Part shown: in pieces, positions 1-9,499 of the stretch
Layout of the letters: each line of letters starts with the position of its first letter
Position numbering within the stretch: the stretch's first letter is position 1
Source: Branchiostoma lanceolatum
Taxonomy: Eukaryota > Chordata > Leptocardii > Amphioxiformes > Branchiostomatidae
DNA length: 64,000 nt
Assembly: GCF_035083965.1 (NCBI RefSeq)
Contig: NC_089729.1
Coordinates: 1,622,001-1,686,000, forward strand
Reading direction: 5' to 3'
The notes under the pieces: generated by a model
What the model was told of the DNA's origin: nothing
Databases searched by the model: none
The model's input: the letters and a program-made list of their open reading frames with translations, nothing else
Translations under genes and position numbers: made by a program

Positions 1-516
1 TCCGCGTCTGGACTTTCACGTCTGTCAGCGTTGCACGATACTCTTCACTTCGCCCTGGGAATATAATGCATTGCAAAATTTCTATATGATATAGAATATG
101 TGTATCGTCGACATTTCAGAGATTATACATTAGTCCAGTGTTAAATATTCAGAATTTCTACATGACCACTATATCTGAGCATGGTTTCAATAAGTACACT
201 CTATACTGCAGTATTTCAACCAGACAACCTTCTAGCTATAGACTTTTGTGTACCTGTGCAACTCTCCCAGAATGTGTATACTCAACTTAGTACATGTATG
301 TTCACTGAGGAATTCAAATATTTCATAGACCTGGTGTGAGTGGATCATATAAATCTGTCCGGATATGCAGCTTGCACTCTCCAGTACAAACCTGGTGTGT
401 TACATCATAAGGCGGTTTACTGGGTATTTGATACAAAACAAACAAACAGAACTGATGTAAGGACATCAATCATTACAAACAAACAAACAAACAAACAAAC
501 AAACAAACAGACAGAC
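1..516. repeat. Intron with CAAA microsatellite
   Basis: Presumed intron of the minus-strand gene that begins at 1546 and runs off the left edge. No further coding exon is visible. A (CAAA)n microsatellite occupies about 464-511, directly beside the splice donor at 515-516, so the repeat abuts the intron start on the minus strand. Confidence 0.5.
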
Positions 517-1546
517 CTGACGTGAGGACGTCCAGCTTCTCCAAGAAGATGTGCGGCCCCTTCGATGTGAGCAGCTTGGTCGGGTACTCCCGCAGCACGG
601 CAGACAGGAGCCTGCGGAGCCCCAGCGACGTGACGTCTCCGCTCTCCCGCCCCGAACGGAACGCACGTTCCATCTCGTCACGTACGATACCAACCTACGT
701 TTATGAAGGTTAGACATCAACAAGGTAAACAATATATATATGCAGACAATTCAAACTCTAAACTACTAGTAACTGGATAAGATTCGAAAACTGATGAGAT
801 TTACTTCTGGACGTTTGGAGTGACATCCATCACTCTTCTTGAGCATCATTGGCTATAGAAATTAGAATGAACTGGCGGAACGAATACAATACTTAGTAGT
901 CTTATATACACTTAACTGGAAAAAAACGTTGAACATGTCAAAGTCACTAACTCGTAAGGATCATATTAGTATGCAAATGTCCCTAAAATGTAAATCATGT
1001 TACCTCCATCCCGATGAGCTGAGTGCGCTGTGCTGGTGGAATCCCACTCAACCAGAAGTGGGCGAACCGCACAAAGTTGTCGCCATGGCAACACCAATCA
1101 GAGAGCTCCTCCACCATCGTATTAGTCCTCATCAACCAATCAGCAATCACTGCTTCGTCCATGTATCCCAGAATCCCATCAAAGTTCCCATCATGCCCCA
1201 CAGAGTGCACGTCCGGAGCGGTATCGCTTCCGGAGCTGGCGCTTGAGGATGGACGTGAACCAATACCGACGGGCGGCAGCGGCGCTTTCTTACTCCTTCT
1301 CAGATTCACGTGTGGCTCGATGAGTTCGTCTACTGAAGCAGCCTTGCGGGGTGCTAAGATGGAAGTTCCACCGACCTCCTTCCCCGCCCCGTACTGTAAG
1401 ACGTCTCCATTCTCCAAGGAGGAAGAAGTTCTCAAGTTTCCGAAGTCGGCGTCGGTATCGCTGAAATCCATTTCCTCATCGCTGTCGCGAATCGTCAGAC
1501 GTGACAGGCAGATCAACTCGCGGAGGTCCTTCACGCTGCGAGCCAT
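517..1546 (-). CDS. Unrecognised gene, first two coding exons (partial)
   Basis: Two minus-strand exons join in phase. Exon A is 1546-1004 (181 codons, starts MARSVKDLRELI) and ends at a clean GAG|GTAACA donor. Exon B is 694-517 (178 nt, phase 1 end), bounded by GTAG| and CAG|GTCTGT. The joined protein has an acidic, serine-rich low-complexity segment at about residues 21-45 (DSDEEMDFSDTDADFG), a basic/proline linker, and a more ordered helical part from about residue 130 (WLMRTNTMVEELSDW, GDNFVRFAHFWLSGIP, VLREYPTKLL, GPHIFLEKLDVLTS). That part continues across the splice junction, which supports the model. The second exon and the GC-rich codons look clearly coding. I do not recognise the family; the helical part could be an armadillo-like fold, but that is only a guess. 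The 3' part of the gene lies outside the window. Confidence 0.75.
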
Positions 1547-1567
1547 ATTTTCTTTTTATCTCCAAAA

Positions 1568-2100
1568 TCAGCACACCTTTTGATGAGTTCAGTCAGTTTT
1601 AAATTTGAAGCTTGGTCATGCAGCTCAAGGTAACTGCTATCCAGCAAAAAGTTGTCTTGTAAAATCTATTTCTTGAAGTTAGAGAGTCACAATTTTTACC
1701 AATAAGAGGCACCAAGCAGTTTCAGGAAAGATCAGTCATTGAACTTTCGCTAGATATTGTCTTCTCTCTCTTAAGACTTTTCATTAATGTTGAAGACCAA
1801 TTTTTTTCTAGCTTTTCACAAGGGCTCAAGGCAAGACTGCAGGGTAAGATTTGCTAAAGCAAAAGAATGAAATGAAGATGATTTCAGGCTGTAAGAAAAA
1901 CTTTTTTGTTAGCAGTACTAGTGGTAGCAACTCGCTTTCTCAATAGTTTAGATGTTATGTAGCAAAATTACACACATGACAGAGAAGCTGTCTTCTTCTG
2001 ATTGGCATTAATTAGGAAGTCAAGTCTTTTACGAGTAGTTCATAGAAATTAGAATAGTGGAAAGAACTGCACAGCAAGCGATCAGGATAGGAGGGGGATT
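1568..2100. other. Upstream intron/UTR sequence, no feature seen
   Basis: AT-rich sequence upstream of the ATG at 1546. No coding exon or recognisable repeat is visible except the start of a diverged duplication described at 1981-2310. Confidence 0.4.
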
Positions 2101-2310
2101 TCTTCTTCTTCATGAATCTACTGGTACATATTTATCTTGAGACGCAGGCGATAGAGAATCTAATTTGTATTTTCTTCTTGGTTGGAGCAACTTTGCAAGT
2201 CAAGTTTATAGCAAAGTACACAAAGAATTGCACAGCGTTAGCAATCAGGATAGAATATTAGAAGGGGAATTTTCTTCTTCCTCATGGATCTACCGGTTCA
2301 GGTTGATCTC
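1981..2310. repeat. Diverged tandem duplication, about 150-185 bp unit
   Basis: About 1981-2150 and about 2165-2310 share a series of matching blocks: AAGTCAAGT, then AAAGAACTGCACAGC versus AAAGAATTGCACAGC, then ATCAGGATAG, then TTCTTCTTCATGAATCTAC versus TTCTTCCTCATGGATCTAC. The duplicated stretch includes the last codons and stop of the candidate terminal exon at 2290-2456, so both copies end in a TAG in the same context on the minus strand. Confidence 0.6.
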
Positions 2311-2456
2311 AAGTCGCAGACGGATGTCGAACGCGAGGAAAAGCGTGGTGAGGAAGACTGGGAGGCGAAAGCGGCATTTCCAGGCGAAGTTGAAGAGCAC
2401 GGCGAGAGTGTGGGACAGCGTACGGGCAAAGATGTCGTACGGGGGAAACATCGGAA
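2290..2456 (-). CDS. Possible terminal exon, hydrophobic C-terminus, unrecognised
   Basis: On the minus strand a CTCCCGCAG acceptor is followed by 54 open codons and TAG. The peptide starts MFPPYDIFARTLSHTLAV, has a hydrophobic FRLPVFLTTLFLAF stretch that could be a membrane segment, and ends RLRLEINLNR. GC and CpG content rise sharply here relative to the flanks, which supports coding. No partner exons were found upstream, and it lies between the probable promoter at 3.5 kb and the ATG at 1546 of another minus-strand model. It may therefore belong to an overlapping gene, be an alternative exon, or be a relic. Confidence 0.3.
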
Positions 2457-2599
2457 CTGCGGGAGGGTGACGGTACGGGTGAGGTTCAACACACAATCAG
2501 CTGCCACTCTGTAAATAGAGGAGAAAATATCTATTGTCAGATTATCTAGTGGTACACTGGCACTTGTGGTAGCAGTCAAATTGAAATAGTTTTAATTTT

Positions 2600-3420
2600 C
2601 AATGTGGAGATTTATCAATTGGGCAGACAATGGTAATCTAGGGAAATTGACAAAAAGCCATACATTTCAAAGTAGACAAGTATCATTATTAAAGCTAGTG
2701 TACAAAAATAAATCTAGATAGACATCTTACATTTCCCTCACTTAAACTCAAATTCTCGATGATGTCTTCCAGAATTTATCATAAAGAAGATCTGTCATTC
2801 CGGTTAGTCAGACTTGTGCAAAATGTTCATGATACGTGATTCTAATAAGAAGCATTGGGGGCAATTTCCTAGCCGTTTGTGCAGTACTGGCAGCACGTCG
2901 TTTTCGTTGCATGGCAACACCAAAGCCTCGCAATCCCGCGGGAAAATAACGCTAATAGCTTTAGAAGCCCAGAGATGTAGACTGTGAGTAGTTGTAATAA
3001 AGGTTCAGTTGTCACTACATACATGCCCCTTGCGTATGTTTTATAATTTTTGGGGAGGGGGGCAACCTATGAAGGATGTCATAATTTTTGGGTTCCCTCA
3101 AAAACAAACGTCCAAATTATGATTATATCAGTTGCAGACTTGCAGTCCACATCTAAGTGTCTAGTAATGGTAGATTGTATCTTTCGATGTTAAGAAAACG
3201 CCTCAAACGTTTCCAGATCCCGTCTAACCCCGGTAGTTTCGTGAGAAAACGTTGACAGGTTTTCAGTTGAACATATTTCACAAACAAAACTGAACAGCGG
3301 TTTCGTCACCTGTTAGACACCGCGTAGCACTACATCATAAATATCGACAGTTTAGAGTCAACTGTGGTCAAATCTGTTACTTAGAGTTTATGTACAAACA
3401 CGTCTGACTGGTTTACTCAC
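2600..3420. other. Non-coding, presumed first intron
   Basis: No exon-like open frame or recognised element was found. The stretch is AT-rich and ends at the donor of the candidate 5' exon. Confidence 0.4.
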
Positions 3421-3545
3421 CTACATCAGAGCGGAAACAGCCGGAAAACGCGACAACATCAAACCGAACAAACAAGCGTATCCAGACGGGTCCGTTCCGC
3501 CGCCATGTTCATGACGTCATTGTGTACCTTCCCAACATGGGACCG
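3421..3545 (-). promoter_or_regulatory. Probable promoter and non-coding 5' exon
   Basis: A CpG-containing block carries a perfect CRE (TGACGTCA, about 3512-3519) beside GCCGCCATGTT, which resembles a YY1 site on the strand that would be downstream of a minus-strand start. Its 3' border on the minus strand is an excellent donor, GATGTAG|GTGAGTAAAC (GT at 3420-3419). The only ATG (ATGGCGGCGGAACGG) opens a short upstream ORF that stops within the exon. The simplest reading is the 5' UTR exon of the gene whose coding start is at 1546. A divergent plus-strand transcript from the same CpG block is possible but unsupported. Confidence 0.45.
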
Positions 3546-3916
3546 TGCAGAAACGCCGCCCTGCGATATTTATTCAAAGTGCAGAACGGATCCTTCAGCG
3601 AAGCAGAGTTACAATCCATTTTAATTTCAGAGCGAAAAGCTATTTCTACGATGAATCTATTTCCAGGTGTCGTATCATACAACTTAGAATAATATTGATA
3701 TTCTTAACTTTTTTGGGAAAAAAATTCGACACCTTTTTAGGAAAATATAGCAACGACAAACATAATGTAAAAAGAAAGGTTGTCTGAAAGTCGACGATTT
3801 CATTGAACTGTGGATATTTTAGACAGTTACGAACTTTGTACGGTCAACCTTTGTTATCGTATATATATATAAACTGAATCAGCAACACGAAACGCTGACA
3901 ACAAGCTCTATTTCTG

Positions 3917-5110
3917 TCACCGTCGAAACTTACCAATGACGCACCGTCGTACGCGCGTGCACACGGCAATCTTTTGTTCGTCAAAAGTGAAAGTAGTCTC
4001 AACCTGTTTACCGAAATCAGCCAAGGCCCCGCTCTGTTCACTGCGCGAAAGGGGTCCATTTCCGGACAAATGCGAAATTGACACATCACTGGGCATGTCA
4101 CATATTCGGACCGTTTCCAAGTACTCAAATCGATACCTAACATATTCGGAAATATTTTGATTCAATATATTTTTGCAAGCAAATCCGGAAAAATACAACA
4201 TTTTATTTTCCTGGATACTGTTTAGGGTCGTATCCTAACTCCAGATATGTGTTTCTGTATGTATACGGAGATATTCATTGTTACGATACTCCGGCAATCC
4301 ATGTTGTATTCTGACTCTGTCGTGAAAGGTCAGATATCCGTGAATATATTGACTCCGAAAATGTTGTTATCCATTCAAATAGTATTTCCGGACAAATCCA
4401 AAGTTTGACACATCACTGGGCATGTCAAATATACAAACCATTTGCAAGTACTTTTTCGACCACTAACATATTCGGACATATTTTTTGTCAAGAAATGTTT
4501 CCTAGCAAATCCGGATAAATATGACTTTTCCGAATTCTTTGGATACATGTATACGGACAAATCATGAGTTTGACACATTATTGGACATGCCACGTAGTAG
4601 GCTGAGCGTTTCCGGACATTTTGTCGATACATAACATTTACGGAAATATTTTCAATCAGGAATTGTTTGATTGCGTATGCAGAAAAATTCGACATATGAT
4701 ATTTGCGGATACTGTACATGGGCGTTTTGTGACTCCGGATACGTGTTCTTTACACATACGGAGACATCTGTTAAGATACTTCAGCAATCCATGCTGTGTC
4801 ATGACTATGTCAAAACACGCTACATATCCGAGAATATATTGACTCCGAAAAAGTTGCTATCTTTGTTAAAGCAAAGCAAGTGCTCCTGATTCTTCCGAAT
4901 ACGTGCCATGTTCGTTTGCGGGAAATATCTGAAATCCGTATACGTAGCATATTTTCTGAAGGCGTTCCGGACTCCGAAATTGAACAGAATCAATTGTCCG
5001 GAAATAAGTCGGAAATGACAATTCATAGCAGAGGTGGATTGTGGGCCACTTAGATTTCCGGACGTGTTCGTACGTATCACGATCAGGATACGGTTGGTAC
5101 AATAATATCT
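3917..5110. repeat. CpG-rich diverged repeat field (TCCGGA-type)
   Basis: Related blocks recur with high divergence. TTTGACACATCACTGGGCAT-type blocks lie at about 4077, 4399 and 4567. A second block type (CTCCGGATACGTGTTTCT ... TACGGAGATAT ... CAATCCATG ... ATATATTGACTCCG) lies at about 4235 and 4731 and again at about 6770. The motifs TCCGGA, TTCGGA and TCCGTAT are heavily over-represented. No coding frame survives; the short ORFs are incidental. The unit is roughly 490 bp where two full copies can be compared. Confidence 0.6.
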
Positions 5111-5404
5111 TATGCCTCTAGGAGGAGCTTTTTTGCCTCTATGCATATCAATCAAATCAATCAGCAAATATACAATTTTGGGTTTTTGGTAGTTTTTAAA
5201 ATCTTAGAAAATATTACAAGAGTGTATTATGCTAAACTTCAAAATTGAAATACAACATATACCTGCAATATTCAAATATTGCTACTGCATGATGTGAATT
5301 CATTGGTAATGCTTGTATACGTGTCTACAAGCATGTAGCCTGCCCTAGAAATATATAACGGCACCCTTCCAGCACAGTTCTGTGTTAATACCGGCTTGCC
5401 TGTC

Positions 5405-6119
5405 TTAAAGACCCACTATGTAGGATTTTGGCCCAAAAATTGAAAATATTCTTGTGAACAAATCTTAATGTTAATAGCAGGCACTGACATGTACAACCCC
5501 TTTTCAGCATATTTTCTTCATTATTTCGTCTATTTTGGGTGTTGTGAACTGTACAAAAACAAAACAAAAGCTCCCGGACACCACCTCAGTAGTAGATAAA
5601 CAACAGCATCCCAGTGCACTGGAGGACCCCCATGGTGGTCTAATCACTTAGGCACACTTTAGACTGCCAGATGTTATGAAGCTCTTTTTCTTTGGAAACA
5701 CTCATATCTTTTTCCAAGAGGGTAGAATACAACTATTAATTTATTCTAGAGACTATAGAGAGTCTACTTTGAAGGGTATCAATAAAGTGTGGTTATTTTC
5801 CCTTCAAAACTGCAAGAACTCTGGTAAGGATGATTTTTTACAGAAACTGGTGAACTGTAAACAGGCACCCCACTGGGCGATCAGCCTGATAAGAAGTACA
5901 GAAGCCATGTGTGGCCATGTGTTAGTTTCACACTGTGTGTTGTTTTGGATGGAGGATAACAGTTTTTTTCAAAGTTGTTTGTATGGTGCAGTAATGTTGT
6001 AACCTCCCTTCCTGAATATCGGTAAGCAATTCTATAGAGTTGATAAAGCTTGCTATGCAAAGAAACAGTAGGAAAATCTACTTTCTGTATTGGCCTAAAA
6101 CTACATAGTGGGTCTTTAA
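5405..6119. mobile_element. TTAA-flanked TIR element, 715 bp, non-autonomous
   Basis: The left end reads TTAA then AGACCCACTATGTAG and the right end is its exact reverse complement (CTACATAGTGGGTCT then TTAA). The inverted repeat continues imperfectly to about 25 bp (GGATTTTGGCC versus GTTTTAGGCC). TTAA on both sides is the classic target duplication of piggyBac-type transposons. The interior has a 108-codon ORF (5676-6002) with no transposase motif, so this is a deletion derivative or MITE-like copy. Confidence 0.7.
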
Positions 6120-8560
6120 CATTGTGCCAAGAAACGCTCTGGTATGTGTACATCCGGGCCACCAGATGGACCCTAGCATGCCTGATTTCTAATTGGTCCG
6201 TTTGTATAGTAGTGTATGTCTACCACGCATGCCTGGAATGTGAGCGCGGAACTTAACGGTAAGAGGAAACCGGGGTGTGCCGATGCTCGGGTATCTGCCG
6301 GAGTTCAAGTCCTCATATTCTCGATATGATCTGACGGATTACACTGTAAGATTCTTCTTTTCTGAACTGGGATGACGAGAAATGACCTGCATGAACTCGG
6401 GAGTCGGGACCGAAGTGGATGGAGCGAGGACGGGGTCAGGGTGCAGTGACCTCAGACGATGGACAAGCATGTACAAGCCGAGAACACGGTAACTTCGAAT
6501 TCCATTATCCACTGTTTGGTGACGTGTTAAACTAATACCTACATCAGAAATTAGTTATTTCTCCCTAGTGTGTCAATTTGAAGCTAGGAGAGTTTCACAG
6601 ACATTGTTTTTAAGCTCCAAGTTTTGTGCAACACAACAGGCCACCCACAGGCAGGCTTCGAATTCCTATCTGCCCGTAACAGAAAACATGTGTGCCACGT
6701 GATAAGGCAGGTATACGGAAATATCAGTGATCATAATTTTCCCGGATACTATATATGGTCATTTCTTTACTCCGAATACGTGTTTCTTTCTGTGTACGGA
6801 GATATCAGGGGTTGAAATACAACAGAAATCCATGCTGTAACGTGAATACAGAAAAGTACCTGACAAAATGATTAGAATATTCCGAATATACTGATACTCA
6901 GCCCTAGGCAAATGCAGTACACCTGATTCTTCCGTATACGTGTCATGTACCTTTATGTATACGAAGTTTATTTATGTGGTTCTCTCTACTTGCCCTCATA
7001 TCCGGAAATACCAGTATGCCGTATATGTAACATATTCGTTCAATGTACGGGAAGGGTAGATTTCCAGGCAAATCTGAAGGTTACACATGTCGCGTATCTG
7101 GACCGTTTCCAAACAGGAATTTCGACACAGCATTTTCTGAAATATTTCGACACATCATTTGCTTGCCCGGAAAATTATCTTAGAATATTTGTTGTCCGTT
7201 AATATTACATTTTTTCTGATGGTATTCCGAAATCCATGGGTAGGCGTTCCTATCACCGAACACCTTTTTTTCATATTCAAAGTTTAACGGATTCTCTGAG
7301 GTTGAAATACTCCAGCAATGCATGCGTACTGTCCATAAATAAGTCCGTTGTACTTGTGTTTTATCCATATGTCCCTTGTTGTTTCAGTGTTTCTTTACTC
7401 AATTGATCGCAAAGTTTATCGATTTTGTGTTTCACGAGCAGTCGACCAAAAGAAAAAGTTAGAGTTAGCAGGTTTTGGGAGGGTTGAAACACTCCTTTTT
7501 ACATCTTTTTCTTGGCCTGACTTTGTTCACTTTACCTTTTGCTATAGTTATTTGATTTGATACCCTTCACTGTGTGATTTTTTTAGAAGGAGGGTGCTTA
7601 TTTCAGGTAGTAGATCTAGCTCCGTCTCTACATTTAACTTATTCTAGTCGCGATTATTTTTCAGCATCTTCCGCTGAGTATATCGGGGTTTATAAAGACA
7701 GTTCCAGTGCAGCAACACCTGTGCAGCGAATCAACCTGTGTGACTTCCGCACCCCCAATTTGGAATATAGATATGTCTGTTAGTTACACCGGTATGTTTG
7801 AGAATCAGTACTATTTGTATGAGAACCTTCCTTTACGTGTCACGGATATCATGTTAGACCTGGTGCCTAACGAAGTTAATAATTCCGTACCGTACTACTG
7901 TTGCGGGTGTGCCGTAAAACACCCAGAACGAGTAGAATGATACGAAAACACATTGTAAATGTTCATATATATACTACGTATACATCCCTTTACAGAATTT
8001 GTATGATTCATACTCTGATGTAATTATAAAAGTTACAGAAGAAGCTATAATTGTTATAAGATCACTTTGCGTACATTCTATATTCATTGAATCTACGGAG
8101 TAAGAGATTGGTATGATTCCTTTTCAATTTGAACTCATTCAGAATATTGACCTCATATGTACGTACATGTATGTATTATATCATCTATTTGTGTATTGAC
8201 CTTACTTGTATATATTCTTAACTTTTACCTTGATTCCCAGGTCTTATAACAGCAATGTTGTGTACATGTATTGAGCAATCAAGAATGTTCAAGAGGTGTT
8301 TTTCTGTGCAGTAAGTTATAGATCTATTTCTGCTGTTGAATATCTGCCGATACCAAAATTTATGTGCCCAACTTGAACCATAAAACAGTCCAGAAATGTT
8401 GTATATAGGAGTTAAACAATTACAGAGTTTGTCATTTAAGTATTCTTGTTACTGTTCTTTTCTTTGTCATGTATATATGTTCTATTCATATATGATTTCA
8501 GGAGCGCAATAACTCCAAATGCCTCCTGGTTACATTGCGGACGCAGAACTGCCTGAAATG
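6120..8560. repeat. Non-coding, further diverged TCCGGA-type repeats
   Basis: About 6690-7200 contains one more set of the repeat blocks described at 3917-5110 (CTCCGAATACGTGTTTCT near 6771, ACCTGATTCTTCCGTATACG near 6918, GTATCTGGACCGTTTCCAA near 7094). The stretches 6120-6690 and 7320-8560 show no convincing exon or element. Short ORFs there lack splice context and have AT-rich, non-conserved composition. Confidence 0.45.
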
Positions 8561-8632
8561 TAGCATGTTCGGTGTTACAGACGTGTCGCATTTCAGGGTA
8601 ATATTCGGAAACTAAACTGTAGCATATCTGAG

Positions 8633-9310
8633 TCCGGATACGCCGAGTGGAAATTTGTTCCCGTTTCCAATCATAGATATTTATCCGTACACACTGGCTG
8701 TCCGTCGTAAAACAACTCCGTATACGTTGAGGAAAACTCGGAATAGTAGGGTATACTATTCGGAAACTAAAGTGTTGAATATCCGAATTCGGATACGCCG
8801 AGTGCAAATTTGTTCCCGTTTCCAATCATAAAAATTTATCCGTATATACAGGCTGTCCGTAGCAGAAAAAATCCGTATGTGCTACCGGAAACTCGGTATT
8901 TTCGGAAAATATTCAGGAAATAAAACGTTACATATCCCGGACTGGATACGCCGAGTGCAATTTTGTTCCCGTTTCCAATCATAGAAATTTATCCGTATAT
9001 GCAGGCTGTCCGTAGCAGAACAAATCCGTATGTGCTACCGGAAACTCGGTATTTTCGGAAAATATTCAGGAAATAAAACGTTGCATATCCCTGACTGGAT
9101 ACGCCGAGTGCAATTTTGTTCCCGTTTCCAATCATAGAAATTTATCCGTATATACAGACTGTCCGTAGTAGAAAAAATCCGTATGTGCTACCGGAAACTC
9201 GGTATTTTCGGAAAATATTCAGGAAATAAAACGTTGCATATCCCGGACTGGATACGCCGAGTGCAATTTTGTTCCCGTTTCCAATCATAGATATTTCTCC
9301 GTATACATAG
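8633..9310. repeat. 153-bp satellite, five tandem copies
   Basis: The motif GGATACGCCGAGTG starts at 8636, 8791, 8944, 9097 and 9250, giving spacings of 155, 153, 153 and 153 bp. Copies 3 and 4 are nearly identical, copies 1 and 2 more diverged, and copy 5 loses similarity after about 60 bp. Each unit contains TTTGTTCCCGTTTCCAATCA, then TATCCGTATA, then CTACCGGAAACTCGG. The unit shares vocabulary with the diverged repeats at 3.9-5.1 and 6.7-7.2 kb, so it is probably their youngest, tandemly amplified form. Confidence 0.9.
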
Positions 9311-9499
9311 CATATCTATATCAGGAAATTTCTTGATATTGTCGGAAACGTGATGATTTCGGGAATTTTCATAGTATTGAAACGCCCGGAAATGACCCCC
9401 TTTCGCGCAGTGGTTGTGGACAGAACCACCACACTCTGCTTTGAAAAAAGTTCTGTCTTGGGTTACAATTTCGCGACAACTGCTCTTCAACCGAAAAAC
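9311..9499 (+). promoter_or_regulatory. Putative promoter/5' UTR of the DUF4430 gene
   Basis: The segment between the satellite and the ATG at 9500 contains CCGGAAATG, an ETS-like core, followed by CCCCCTTTCGCGCAGTG. A near copy of this 25-bp motif occurs in the opposite orientation at about 4043-4068. The assignment rests only on position upstream of a start exon and on CpG-bearing sequence. Confidence 0.35.

Noticed and set aside
3545-3787. Plus-strand ORF next to the CpG promoter block as a divergent gene
   Set aside because: No donor, no conserved sequence; AT-rich after the first 25 codons.
8436-9490. Minus-strand ORFs over the satellite
   Set aside because: Their repeated peptide (DWKREQ.S/CTRRI) follows the 153-bp unit; not a protein repeat.
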